DNA of 64,000 nt from Prevotellaceae bacterium (GCA_028723525.1 JAQYET010000060.1:62001-126000); one strand, 5' to 3'; positions 55,473-64,000 are shown, counted from the stretch's first letter. A program made the numbers and translations. Notes: generated by a model not told the origin, from the sequence alone.

Positions 55473-57623
55473 TCACACATCCTTCATCGACAGCGATATA
55501 CGGTTGCGACGATGGTCTATCGCGGTTACTTTCACCGTTACATGCTGATGAAGATGTACCACATCGTTAGGGTCTTTTACATAATGATTGGCAAGTTGTG
55601 AGATATGCACAAGCCCATCCTGATGCACTCCGATGTCAACAAAAGCACCGAAGTTGGTTATGTTTGTAACAATTCCCGGCAACACCATTCCCTCCACAAG
55701 GTCGTCAATCTCCTTAACGTTAGGGTCAAAGTCAAATTCCTCTATATGTTGACGAGGGTCACGACCGGGTTTCTCCAATTCACTCATTATGTCGTTTAAC
55801 GTTGGCAATCCTATTCTGCCCCCGACATAACGGTTTATATCGATGCTGTCGCGCTTCTCCTTGTTGCTGATAAGTTCTGATACGGTACACCCACAATCTT
55901 CAGCCATTTTCTCCACAACGGAATAACTCTCCGGATGCACGGCAGAATTGTCAAGCGGATTTTTTGCGTTGCGTATGCGTAGAAAACCGGCACACTGCTC
56001 AAATGATGCCGGACCGAGACGCGCCACTTTTTTCAACTGTTCCCTGTTGGTGAATGCTCCATGCTCCTTTCTGTAGTCAACGATATTCTTTGCCAATGTC
56101 GCCCCCACCCCACTAACGTATGTCAACAGTTGTTGTGATGCAGTGTTGAGGTCCACTCCAACCGAATTAACACACAATTCCACCGTCTGGTCGAGCGAAT
56201 GTTTCAGCTTTGCTTGGTCAACATCATGCTGATACTGCCCCACACCGATACTTTTAGGGTCTATTTTCACCAGTTCTGCCAATGGATCCATAAGTCTGCG
56301 CCCTATCGAAACGGCTCCACGCACGGTGACATCCTTATCCGGAAATTCCTCACGGGCAAGTTTAGAAGCAGAGTATATGCTTGCACCGTCTTCACTTACG
56401 ACATATAATCCCACTTTGGTATCATCGTTCTGTAACTTTTCGGACAACACCTCCTCCACAAACTGCCTTGTCTCGCGACTTGCTGTGCCGTTACCAATAG
56501 CAATAGCCTCTATACCATAGTCGGAAATCATCTGTTGCAGGTGCATCGTTGCCTGCATCCTGTGATTTACGGGAGGATGAGGGAATATTGCCTCATGGTG
56601 CAGGAGATTGCCCTGTGCATCAAGACACACTACCTTACAGCCGGTGCGAAATCCCGGGTCTATACCCAGCACTCGCTTTTGTCCGAGCGGTGCCGCCAGC
56701 AATAATTGCCTCAGATTTTCCTTAAACACCTTTATTGCTTCATCGTCTGCCTGCTCCTTACTCAACGCCGCAAACTCCGTCTCGATTGAAGGGCATAAAA
56801 GTCGTTTATATCCGTCCTTCACCGCCTCTTCCACATATTGCCTACAAGCACTGTAACCGCGCAAATATTGACGTTCAAGACGGTCGATACACTGTTCGTC
56901 GTCAGTACTTATACTCACTCGCAAAATACCTTCAGTCTCACCACGACGCATGGCGAGCAGACGATGCGAAGAACAGCGACGCAGCGGTTCGGAAAAATCA
57001 AAGTAGTCAGAGAACTTAGCTGCTTCGTCGGTGTCCTTCTTCTTTGCCACCACCTTCGAACGTATCACGGCGTTTCGACTGAACATATTCCTAACCTGCT
57101 GCCTCGACTTTTCATCCTCACTCACCGTTTCGGCAATGATGTCCATTGCCCCTTGCAGCACTCCATCTATGTCTTTCACCTCTCCGCGTATAAACCTTTC
57201 TGCCACCTTCTTAGGGTTCTGCTCCCTCTGCATCAGCAATATATCAGCCAAAGGCTCTAACCCCTGTTCACGAGCCACCTGTGCCCGTGTCCTGCGTTTT
57301 GGCTTGAAAGGCAAATATATGTCTTCAAGTTCGGTGACATTCCACATTGCATCAATGCGTCGTTGCAGTTCATCGGTCATTTTACCCTGCCCGGTTATCG
57401 TTTTGATAATAGTCTCCTTGCGCTTCTGTGTCTCTTTCAAACGCTCCCAAAGGTCAGCTATATTTGCAATCTTAATTTCGTCAAGTCCTCCGGTACGTTC
57501 TTTCCTATACCGCGAGATAAACGGTATAGTACAGCCTTCATCAAGCAATCTAAGCGTGTTCTCAACCCCCTCTTGTGGCAGTTGCAATTCCTTTGCTATA
57601 ATTTGTGTGAATATGTTAATCAT
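55473..57623 (-). CDS. tex: Tex family S1 RNA-binding transcription accessory protein
   Basis: 716 residues. Tex N-domain (MINIFTQIIAKELQLPQEGVENTLRLLDEGCTIPFISRYRKE), YqgF-like nuclease fold (VLGIDPGFRTGCKVVCLD), helix-hairpin-helix (NRE..LKKVARLGPASFEQCAGFLRI) and a C-terminal S1 domain (GMVLPGIVTNITNFGAFVDIGVHQDGLVHISQL). Nucleic-acid-binding protein acting on transcription. The start at 57623 is chosen because the -7 box TACTTTTG (57639-57646) overlaps the longest possible start. Confidence 0.96.
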   Translation of the reverse strand: MINIFTQIIAKELQLPQEGVENTLRLLDEGCTIPFISRYRKERTGGLDEIKIANIADLWERLKETQKRKETIIKTITGQGKMTDELQRRIDAMWNVTELEDIYLPFKPKRRTRAQVAREQGLEPLADILLMQREQNPKKVAERFIRGEVKDIDGVLQGAMDIIAETVSEDEKSRQQVRNMFSRNAVIRSKVVAKKKDTDEAAKFSDYFDFSEPLRRCSSHRLLAMRRGETEGILRVSISTDDEQCIDRLERQYLRGYSACRQYVEEAVKDGYKRLLCPSIETEFAALSKEQADDEAIKVFKENLRQLLLAAPLGQKRVLGIDPGFRTGCKVVCLDAQGNLLHHEAIFPHPPVNHRMQATMHLQQMISDYGIEAIAIGNGTASRETRQFVEEVLSEKLQNDDTKVGLYVVSEDGASIYSASKLAREEFPDKDVTVRGAVSIGRRLMDPLAELVKIDPKSIGVGQYQHDVDQAKLKHSLDQTVELCVNSVGVDLNTASQQLLTYVSGVGATLAKNIVDYRKEHGAFTNREQLKKVARLGPASFEQCAGFLRIRNAKNPLDNSAVHPESYSVVEKMAEDCGCTVSELISNKEKRDSIDINRYVGGRIGLPTLNDIMSELEKPGRDPRQHIEEFDFDPNVKEIDDLVEGMVLPGIVTNITNFGAFVDIGVHQDGLVHISQLANHYVKDPNDVVHLHQHVTVKVTAIDHRRNRISLSMKDV

Positions 57624-57638
57624 CATTGTTATTTTTGG

Positions 57639-57687
57639 CAAAAGTAATAATTTTATTTTGTATTACCGTTAAAATAGAGTAAATTTG
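57639..57687. promoter_or_regulatory. divergent promoters of tex and the ABC-F gene
   Basis: Plus strand: TTTG (57657-57660), 19-nt spacer, TAAATTTG (57680-57687) for the ABC-F gene. Minus strand: TACTTTTG (57639-57646) for tex, without a clear -33 box. The two promoters overlap back to back. Confidence 0.65.
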
Positions 57688-57695
57688 CACACATT

Positions 57696-59648
57696 ATGAT
57701 TTCAGTTGAAGGATTGAGGGTCGAATTTGGCGTCAAGCCTCTGTTTTCCGGTGCGAGTTTCGTTGTTAACGACCGCGACCGGATAGCACTCGTTGGGAAA
57801 AACGGTGCCGGAAAGAGCACGATGCTGAAGATACTTTGCAGGCTGCAACTCCCCACAAGTGGTGTGGTCAGTATCCCGACAGATACTACTATCGGATATT
57901 TGCCGCAAGTGATGAAACTGCAAGACGACACCACCGTGCGCGAAGAGGCTCGCAAGGCATTTTCACACAACACTGAAATGAAAGCAAGGCTCGAAAACAT
58001 GAATCGCCAACTGGCAGAGCGAAGCGATTATGAGAGCCGTGAATATATGGAACTCGTGCAGCGATATACCGAGGAACACGAACGATATTTGATGCTCGGT
58101 GCAGAGAACTATGAGGCAGAGATTGAGCGCACTCTCTGTGGATTAGGCTTTAGGCGCAACGACCTTGAACGACCAACGAGTGAGTTCAGCGGTGGCTGGC
58201 GCATGCGTATAGAACTGGCAAAGATACTTCTGCAGAAGCCCGATGTGCTGTTGCTTGATGAGCCTACCAACCATCTTGACATAGAGTCAATACAATGGTT
58301 TGAGCAGTATTTGGCACAAAGCACAAAGGCTGTTGTTCTCGTGAGCCACGACCGGGCGTTCATAAATAACGTTACCAATCGAACTTTGGAGATTAGCTGC
58401 GGCAATGTGATTGACTATAAGGTGAGATATGACGAGTATGTAATGCTGCGAAGCGAACGGCGCGAGCAGCAACTGCGGGCATACGAGAACCAACAAAAGG
58501 AGATTGCTGATGCGAAAGCATTCATAGAGCGTTTCCGTTATCAAGCAACAAAAGCCGTTCAGGTGCAGCAGAAAATACGTCAATTAGAGAAAATAGTCCC
58601 GATAGAGATAGACGAAATTGACAATTCGGCATTGCATCTGAAGTTTCCTCCCTGTCTTAGAAGTGGCGACTACCCTGTCATTTGCGAAGAAGTGGGCAAG
58701 TCTTACGGAGACCATAAAGTGTTTTCTAATGTAAACATAACAATAAAGCGCGGTGAGAAGGTGGCTTTCGTGGGCAAGAATGGCGAGGGAAAATCTACAC
58801 TCGTGAAGTGTATCATGAACGAGATACGACACGACGGCATGCTGAAAATTGGGCATAACGTGGAGATTGGCTACTTCGCGCAGAACCAAGCTCAACTTCT
58901 CGACGAGTCGCTTACGGTGTTCGACACAATTGACCATGTGGCACGTGGTCCTGTCAGGCTGCGCATAAACGATATTCTTGGCGCGTTCATGTTTGGTGGC
59001 GAAGAGTCGGAAAAGCGAGTTAAGGTGCTCAGCGGAGGAGAACGCAGCAGATTGGCAATGATAAAACTTCTGCTCGAACCTGTCAACCTACTCATTCTTG
59101 ACGAGCCGACAAACCACCTCGATATGCCTTCCAAAGACGTGTTAAAGGAGGCTATAAAGGCTTTCGACGGCACAGCAATCATCGTAAGTCATGATCGCGA
59201 GTTCCTCGACGGACTTGTAAGCAAAGTGTATGAGTTCGAAGGAGGGAAGGTGAAAGAATATCTCGGAGGGATATACGATTGGATAAAATCTCCCATACAA
59301 GCCGAATGTCAGGAAACAGCGGCAACCACGGAGGGCAATAAAAACATTAACGATAAAGAAAATCCAAACAAAGTTTCTTCCGCAACGATGTCTTACCAAT
59401 ACCGCAAGGACATGATGAAGCGCGTGTCGCGGCTGCAAAAGAACATAAAGGAGACAGAAGCCAAGATTGAGAAAATGGAAGAACGTATAAACGATCTCGA
59501 TAAAGTACTCTGCACTCCGGAAGGAGCAAGCGACATGACAGTGGTCACGGAATACACCTCAACGAAAAAACTTCTCGACAATGAGACAGAACGTTGGACT
59601 CAACTGTCAATGGAATTGGAGGAAATACAAAATGAAATCAATATCTAA
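57696..59648 (+). CDS. ABC-F family ATP-binding protein
   Basis: 650 residues. Two ABC domains: Walker A GKNGAGKS and GKNGEGKS, signatures SGGWRMRIELAKIL and LSGGERSRLAMIKLL, Walker B LLLDEPTNHLDI and LILDEPTNHLDM. No membrane segments, so it is a ribosome-associated ABC-F and not a transporter. Linker between domains and a C-terminal coiled coil (about 575-650, RVSRLQKNIKETEAKIEKMEERIN...) as in Uup/YdiF types. Relation to antibiotic protection cannot be read from sequence. Confidence 0.94.
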   Translation: MISVEGLRVEFGVKPLFSGASFVVNDRDRIALVGKNGAGKSTMLKILCRLQLPTSGVVSIPTDTTIGYLPQVMKLQDDTTVREEARKAFSHNTEMKARLENMNRQLAERSDYESREYMELVQRYTEEHERYLMLGAENYEAEIERTLCGLGFRRNDLERPTSEFSGGWRMRIELAKILLQKPDVLLLDEPTNHLDIESIQWFEQYLAQSTKAVVLVSHDRAFINNVTNRTLEISCGNVIDYKVRYDEYVMLRSERREQQLRAYENQQKEIADAKAFIERFRYQATKAVQVQQKIRQLEKIVPIEIDEIDNSALHLKFPPCLRSGDYPVICEEVGKSYGDHKVFSNVNITIKRGEKVAFVGKNGEGKSTLVKCIMNEIRHDGMLKIGHNVEIGYFAQNQAQLLDESLTVFDTIDHVARGPVRLRINDILGAFMFGGEESEKRVKVLSGGERSRLAMIKLLLEPVNLLILDEPTNHLDMPSKDVLKEAIKAFDGTAIIVSHDREFLDGLVSKVYEFEGGKVKEYLGGIYDWIKSPIQAECQETAATTEGNKNINDKENPNKVSSATMSYQYRKDMMKRVSRLQKNIKETEAKIEKMEERINDLDKVLCTPEGASDMTVVTEYTSTKKLLDNETERWTQLSMELEEIQNEINI

Positions 59649-59661
59649 TTAACTCTTTATT

Positions 59662-61698
59662 ATGAAAATCAAGACTTTAATGACAACCCTGCTTATCGCT
59701 GCGGCAACGACAGGAGCCAATGCACAGACGCAGAAATCGGGTATTCATCCCGAGAATTTAAACAGAAACGCAAACCCGAGTGAAGACTTCTATGAGTTTG
59801 CTTGCGGTGGATGGATGAAGAACAACCCACTCCCTGCGGCTTTCTCTCGATTCGGTTCGTTCGATAAATTAGGTGAAGACAACAATCAGCGTATCAACAG
59901 CATTCTCACGGATTTGTTGAAAAACTCTTACGCAAAGGGCACTGTTGAGCAGAAACTGAGCGACTTCTATAAGCTCGCTATGGACTCCGTAAGGCGCAAC
60001 AAGGAAGGTGTGCAGCCGGTGATGCCGATGCTGAAGGAAATTGAAGCAGCCAAGACCATCGGCGACCTGCAGGCTTTCCAGAACAAATATGCCGCTTTTG
60101 GATATGGAATTCCAATGGGCATGGGGTTCGGTGCTGATGAGAAGAACGCTTCTATGAACATTCTTAATATCTATCAGGGTGGTCTTACACTCGGACAGAA
60201 GGAATATTACCTCGACAACGATAAGGCAACCAAGGAGATACGCGACGCTTACAAAAAACACATCGTCCGCATGTTCCAGTTGTTCGGGTTCAAGAAAAGC
60301 GATGCTAATAAGAAGATGCAGCTTATTCTCAACTACGAAACAGAATTGGCAAAGGTCAGCAAGAGCCGTACCGAATTGCGCGATGTTGAGGCTAACTACA
60401 ATAAAATGACGCTGAAGGAGTTCACTTCCAAATACCCAAACATTCCGCTTGAGAAATTCCTTAATGCCGAAGGAGTGAAAAGCGAGTTCATGCAAGAAAT
60501 GATTGTGGGACAACCCGCATTTGTGGAAGGTGTTAACACGCTTGCCGGCAATAACGACGTGGAAACTCTTCGTGCCTATATAGAGTGGGATGTTATGATG
60601 AGTGCCGCAAGTTATCTCAGCGATAACATTATTGCAGCCAACTTCGACTTCTTCGGAAAGACAATGCGCGGACAAAAACAGGACCACCCGCGCTGGAAGC
60701 GTGCTACCAACCAAGTTGAGAGTCAGATGGGTGAAGCTCTCGGAAAAATTTATTGCGAGCGTTACTTCCCTGCCACATCAAAGGCTCGTATGGAACGGCT
60801 CGTGAAGAACCTGCAACTTTCCCTTGCAGAGAGAATACTCGCACAGGATTGGATGGAGACAGATACAAAACTGGCTGCACTTGCTAAACTCAGTGCGTTC
60901 TACGTGAAAATCGGTTATCCGGACAAGTGGAAAGACATGAGCGGACTTAACATCGACCCGTCAAAGTCATACTATGAGAACGTTCAGGCATGTGGCATCT
61001 TCTGGGATAAGGATGACATCGCACGCAAGGCCGGTAAGCCGGTTGACAACACCGAGTGGCTTATGACACCTCAGACTGTTAACGCATACTACAATCCTTC
61101 TACCAACGAGATTTGCTTCCCGGCAGGTATTCTGCAGTATCCTTTCTTTGACCCTGAAGCAGACGACGCTTTCAACTATGGCGCAATCGGTGTTGTGATA
61201 GGTCATGAGATGACCCACGGATTTGACGATCAGGGTCGCCACTACGACAGTACAGGAAATATGACCGACTGGTGGACCGAGGCTGACAGCAAGGGATTTG
61301 AAGAAAAGGCGATGCTTTTTGACAATTTCTTCTCTAACATCAAGGTGTTGCCTGACCTTAATGCAAACGGTCGCCTTACACTTGGAGAGAACCTTGCCGA
61401 TCATGGAGGACTGCAGGTGTCTTACGCTGCTTACAAGAATGCCACAAAAGAACACCCACTGCCTGATGTTGACGGTCTGACTGCCGACCAGCGTTTCTTC
61501 CTTGCATACGCAGGAGTATGGGCTGCAAACATCACTGAGAAGGAGATACGCTCTCGCACAAAGAGTGACCCACACTCACTCGGTCGCTGGCGCGTGAACG
61601 GAGCACTGCCACACATCGATGCTTGGTATGAGGCGTTCAATGTGAAAGAGGGCGACAAGATGTTCATTCCTAAGAGCGAGCGTCTCGACCTTTGGTAA
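59662..61698 (+). CDS. pepO: M13 family zinc endopeptidase (PepO-like), exported
   Basis: 678 residues with a signal peptide (MKIKTLMTTLLIAAATTGANAQ). Neprilysin-family zinc site: HEMTH with His515, Glu516 and His519, third ligand Glu576 in ENLADHGGL, and the substrate-binding NAYYNPSTNEICFPAGILQ. C-terminal SDPHSLGRWRVNGALPHIDAWYEAF is the family end. Cuts oligopeptides outside the cytoplasm. Single gene, terminated at 61723-61760. Confidence 0.96.
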   Translation: MKIKTLMTTLLIAAATTGANAQTQKSGIHPENLNRNANPSEDFYEFACGGWMKNNPLPAAFSRFGSFDKLGEDNNQRINSILTDLLKNSYAKGTVEQKLSDFYKLAMDSVRRNKEGVQPVMPMLKEIEAAKTIGDLQAFQNKYAAFGYGIPMGMGFGADEKNASMNILNIYQGGLTLGQKEYYLDNDKATKEIRDAYKKHIVRMFQLFGFKKSDANKKMQLILNYETELAKVSKSRTELRDVEANYNKMTLKEFTSKYPNIPLEKFLNAEGVKSEFMQEMIVGQPAFVEGVNTLAGNNDVETLRAYIEWDVMMSAASYLSDNIIAANFDFFGKTMRGQKQDHPRWKRATNQVESQMGEALGKIYCERYFPATSKARMERLVKNLQLSLAERILAQDWMETDTKLAALAKLSAFYVKIGYPDKWKDMSGLNIDPSKSYYENVQACGIFWDKDDIARKAGKPVDNTEWLMTPQTVNAYYNPSTNEICFPAGILQYPFFDPEADDAFNYGAIGVVIGHEMTHGFDDQGRHYDSTGNMTDWWTEADSKGFEEKAMLFDNFFSNIKVLPDLNANGRLTLGENLADHGGLQVSYAAYKNATKEHPLPDVDGLTADQRFFLAYAGVWAANITEKEIRSRTKSDPHSLGRWRVNGALPHIDAWYEAFNVKEGDKMFIPKSERLDLW

Positions 61699-61722
61699 AA
61701 TACATTATTCATATAAAAGTTT

Positions 61723-61760
61723 CGGCATCTTTACTTAATTGCGAAAGATGCCGATTTTTT
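61723..61760 (+). terminator. terminator after pepO
   Basis: 10-bp stem CGGCATCTTT / AAAGATGCCG (61723-61732, 61744-61753) followed by ATTTTTTATT. Confidence 0.85.
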
Positions 61761-61761
61761 A

Positions 61762-61833
61762 TTAGTGGTGTCCGGAATTTCTGGCTCAGGAAAATCCACC
61801 CTTATCAACGAGACTCTGCAACCGATACTTAGT
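61762..61833 (+). pseudogene. uvrA remnant (second Walker A region)
   Basis: Translates as LVVSGISGSGKSTLINETLQ then PILS, the P-loop of the second ATPase of UvrA, without any start codon or flanking UvrA sequence. It stops where the foldback element begins. A complete uvrA elsewhere is expected but not visible here. Confidence 0.7.
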
Positions 61834-62036
61834 CGTCCCTTAAAAACTTTATATTCGTTTTATTTACAGTAAATTATATTGCAATTTACTTGCGTATATC
61901 TGCAAGATTTCGTACCTTTACAGTATAAATCTTGCAGATATTTAGTCGTTCCTTAAAAACTATATTTCAGCGTGAGGTTAGTAAAATCGAACCTCGCGCT
62001 GAAATATAGTTTTTAAGGAACGATTAGTTAATCTTA

Positions 62037-62062
62037 GGGAGACTTCGGTCTCCCTCTTTTTA
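62037..62062 (+). terminator. UUCG-loop terminator inside the foldback element
   Basis: GGGAGAC TTCG GTCTCCC followed by TCTTTTT. Confidence 0.75.
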
Positions 62063-62087
62063 TTTGTATTGCTGGTTGTTCTTTTTT

Positions 62088-62166
62088 CCTCTCCGAGATA
62101 TGCAGACAACCTCTCGCTACGCTTCGAGAACGTCTACATATCTCGGAGAGGGGGTACTCTTTTTTT
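62088..62166 (+). other. long hairpin with T-run inside the foldback element, possible small RNA end
   Basis: 15-bp perfect stem CCTCTCCGAGATATG (62088-62102) / CATATCTCGGAGAGG (62137-62151), then GGG and a T-rich tract. Could be the 3' end of a small RNA or another captured terminator. Confidence 0.45.
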
Positions 62167-62438
62167 GCACTTCGTTTTGGAACTTGCATGTTGTCATATT
62201 AGGAAGACCTATACAACTGCAAGAACGAAGCAAGGCGCAGATGAAAGGTGTCACCATCAGAGACTCGTTGACGTACAAGTTCTACGATGGAGAGTTCCAT
62301 GGTATGCCATTGTACGTTTTAACATAAATATCTGCAAGATTTATACTATAAAGGTACGAAATTTTGCAGATATAAGCAAGTAAATTGCAATATAATTTAC
62401 TGTAAATAAAACGAATATAAAGTTTTTAAGGGACGCCT

Positions 62439-62661
62439 AATTAGATAGTCTATACCTAAATCAGCTATTTTTTGATGAATTGACAGATAAAAAAGAATGA
62501 TGATATAGAATAAAAATTCTGATTCGGTGCACCTAAAGAAGAGTTTTTAAAAAAAACAAAGTAATTTTACACTTGCCGGTTGACTTTACGTGTTTGATTG
62601 TATGTTGTCAATCAGCAACTATGATTTAGGTGTATGTTTTGTTATTATGTATGCAGCAAAA
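62439..62661. other. AT-rich intergenic stretch, no feature seen
   Basis: Between the foldback element and array C; no gene or clear hairpin is seen. Confidence 0.5.
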
Positions 62662-62738
62662 TCGGCGAGATTGCAGAGTAAAATCGGCGATTTTAACAGA
62701 CAATTTCGGCGATTTTGCTTTGCAATTTCGGCGAAATT
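62658..62738. repeat. 22-nt repeat array C (four units)
   Basis: Cores TCGGCGA at 62662, 62684, 62706 and 62728, exactly 22 nt apart, all with centre G. Same AT frame as arrays A and B, but without the ATATACCGGA upstream element. It lies 33 nt past the end of the BadF-type kinase gene. Confidence 0.85.
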
Positions 62739-62770
62739 ACAAAACTGTATATCATAAACCACAGAGCGTT

Positions 62771-63619
62771 TCATTTGCAATGATGCTCCGAGTGATATGC
62801 TACGAGGTCATTGATAGGCTCTTTCAGGATTTTTGTGACATCGAAACCGTGAGCGTTTGCCACCTTTACATATACCTCTCTATAAGCATCGGCAATGCTT
62901 CCTACTGCTGCCACGGGCATTCCCGAACACGAATAGCGACAAACATTCTTGACAAAGAATTGCTCTATATTATATTTAACAATATCATATAATGGCTTTA
63001 TATCAAGATGTTTGGCAATAAATATCGAAGTGGATGCGAGATAACGGTTGGCATTCTGTTCGCGGTAAACCCTGCGTATGACATCATCGTATGTCTGAGA
63101 TGTCTCTGCGAGGTATTCGTCGGCTAACTCCACCGGCAGTTCTCCCTTGAAAAGTGAGTTGAGAAACATCTTGCCAAGAGCCGCACCACTGCCCTCATCG
63201 CCGAGGATATATCCAAGTGGCGGTATGTTCTCTACTACAGAAGTGCCATTGTAAAGACATGAGTTGCTGCCTGTGCCGAGAATACATGCTATGCCTTCGG
63301 AGTCGCCAAAGAGTGCTCTCGCTGCTCCGAGCAAATCGCTTTCGACCTTGATATGCAGCAACCTTTCGCCGGCGAATGCCATTTTCAGGGCATCAGCCAT
63401 TCTCTGTTGCGCCTCTCCACGGCAGCCTGCACCATAGAAATATATCTCGCTCGGCATTACCGGCAGGGCAGAAATGAGTGAGCCGAGCACTGCCTGCACG
63501 GCTTCATCCGTTTGCACGGCAGGGTTTATGCCCGCCGTTACAATTATTTTCTCGGTCTTTCCGTCACCGGTAAGAACCCACGATGTTTTGGTGCTTCCGC
63601 TATCTGCTATCAGTTTCAT
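62771..63619 (-). CDS. BadF/BadG/BcrA/BcrD-type sugar kinase (N-acetylglucosamine kinase-like)
   Basis: 282 residues. ASKHA ATPase fold: phosphate-1 motif MKLIADSGSTKTSWVL, ILGTGSNSCLYNG, and GYILGDEGSGAALGK. The short form resembles bacterial and animal N-acetylglucosamine kinases rather than the larger benzoyl-CoA reductase ATPases. Predicted to phosphorylate GlcNAc or a related amino sugar in the cytoplasm. A GlcNAc role would fit cell-wall recycling beside the GH25 and amidase genes of this window, but that link is inference. It ends close to array C. Confidence 0.9.
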   Translation of the reverse strand: MKLIADSGSTKTSWVLTGDGKTEKIIVTAGINPAVQTDEAVQAVLGSLISALPVMPSEIYFYGAGCRGEAQQRMADALKMAFAGERLLHIKVESDLLGAARALFGDSEGIACILGTGSNSCLYNGTSVVENIPPLGYILGDEGSGAALGKMFLNSLFKGELPVELADEYLAETSQTYDDVIRRVYREQNANRYLASTSIFIAKHLDIKPLYDIVKYNIEQFFVKNVCRYSCSGMPVAAVGSIADAYREVYVKVANAHGFDVTKILKEPINDLVAYHSEHHCK

Positions 63620-63676
63620 GGCTGTTAATTCATCAGTCTTGCGACTTGTTTTGATTAAACTATGCTTTATAAATTG

Positions 63677-63704
63677 AAAAGCGAGGTCGGAAATACCAAC
63701 CTCG
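63677..63704 (-). terminator. terminator of tRNA-Arg(ACG)
   Basis: Stem GCGAGGT / ACCTCGC (63681-63687, 63698-63704) followed on the minus strand by TTTTCAATTT. Confidence 0.7.
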
Positions 63705-63709
63705 CTTCG

Positions 63710-63783
63710 TGACTCCGGCGGGATTCAAACCCACAACCTTCTGATCCGTAGTCAGATGCTCTATTCAGTTGAGCTACGGAGCC
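63710..63783 (-). tRNA. tRNA-Arg (anticodon ACG)
   Basis: Cloverleaf on the minus strand: acceptor GGCTCCG/CGGAGTC, D arm GCTC..GAGC, anticodon stem TCTGA/TCAGA with loop CTACGGA (anticodon ACG, A34 probably edited to inosine), T arm GTGGG TTTGAAT CCCGC. CCA not encoded. Confidence 0.97.
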
Positions 63784-63803
63784 TCATCTCTGAAATGCGG
63801 TTG

Positions 63804-63834
63804 CAAAGGTACATTGTTTTTTGTTAACAGCAAA
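63804..63834 (-). promoter_or_regulatory. promoter of tRNA-Arg(ACG)
   Basis: Minus strand TTTG (63831-63834), 19-nt spacer, TACCTTTG (63804-63811). Confidence 0.75.
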
Positions 63835-64000
63835 ATATTTCTATATTTTTTTTGAAAAAACTTCAAAAAAAATCGTGAAATGCTTTCATTGGCATCTTTT
63901 CTGCGGTCTATCTCTCCAAATCTTCGGCTTTGAGGTGTGGCAAACTGATGTGATATTTCACCGCAAGCACACGCACAAGAACCACACTCACGAAACATAT

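Larger units (their letters stand above)
61832..62438. mobile_element. nested foldback (MITE-like) element
   Basis: Outer arms 61834-61943 and 62326-62435 are 110-bp inverted repeats with only 3 mismatches. Directly inside the left arm is a second inverted repeat, 61947-61979 / 61990-62022, 33-bp arms with 1 mismatch. Both repeat sets begin with nearly the same end, TTAGTCGTYCCTTAAAAACT. TA dinucleotides flank both outer ends, suggesting TA target duplication. No transposase gene is present; the interior (62023-62325) holds hairpins and no credible gene. Confidence 0.75.

Noticed and set aside
59869..60714. A 281-codon open frame on the minus strand inside pepO
   Set aside because: Lies fully within the M13 peptidase gene, whose zinc site and signal peptide are intact; no domain seen in the reverse frame.
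62064..62383. Two overlapping frames of 87 and 104 codons inside the foldback element
   Set aside because: They run through hairpins and inverted-repeat arms and show no domain, so they are unlikely to be genes.
63774..63998. A 74-codon minus-strand frame at the window end
   Set aside because: Overlaps the tRNA-Arg(ACG) 5' end and its promoter; no protein features.

Overview
The window reads as chromosome from a member of the Bacteroidota, order Bacteroidales, most like Prevotellaceae. The evidence is several promoters of the form TTTG (or TTG) - 19 to 20 nt - TAnnTTTG; the gene order ileS / DksA-like / lspA / DUF4296; a GLPGLI protein, DUF4374, DUF4421 and DUF1460 families; a PPi-dependent phosphofructokinase; and a DUF5112/DUF5113-type sensor kinase. 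Genus assignment is inference.

Layout. 1-2.1 kb: two decayed genes on the minus strand, a TonB-receptor-like outer membrane protein with three in-frame stops and a frameshifted GLPGLI protein. 2.5-8.6 kb (minus): groES-groEL with a strong palindrome upstream, mtgA-uvrD, and an OmpA-type lipoprotein. 8.7-16.1 kb: proS (plus), then the minus operon ileS / DksA-like / lspA / DUF4296 lipoprotein / 73-aa protein. 16.2-24 kb: a 4 x 22-nt repeat array, rnpB, a YkvA-like protein, a tyrosine/glycine-rich exported protein with a FadL-type porin, prmA, a membrane-anchored GH25 lysozyme and PPi-phosphofructokinase. 24.1-31 kb: a coupled plus operon (small protein, acyltransferase, amidase/golvesin lipoprotein), a small protein with a YgiQ radical SAM enzyme, and a phytase-like exported protein. 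31.2-37.8 kb: a TonB receptor locus with two DUF4374 lipoproteins, an exported nitroreductase and an exported FMN-binding protein. 37.9-49.4 kb: tRNA-Arg(TCT), an oxidoreductase/DUF4421/DUF1460 operon, a zinc-ribbon membrane protein, a second GH25, a LacI regulator, and a double-module sensor kinase with its response regulator and a membrane protein. 49.5-53.9 kb (minus): aminotransferase, indolepyruvate oxidoreductase and omega-amidase. 54-61.7 kb: infC-rpmI-rplT, tex, an ABC-F protein and an M13 peptidase. 61.7-64 kb: a uvrA remnant beside a nested foldback element, a third repeat array, a BadF-type kinase and tRNA-Arg(ACG).

Most promising for novelty: (1) three intergenic arrays, each of four TCG[G/C]CGA units spaced exactly 22 nt; (2) the Xus-like TonB/DUF4374 locus carrying two apparently periplasmic flavoproteins; (3) the 13-bp operator-like palindrome overlapping a sigma54-like element upstream of groES; (4) the nested 110-bp/33-bp inverted-repeat element. 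All function calls come from reading the sequence; no database search was run.
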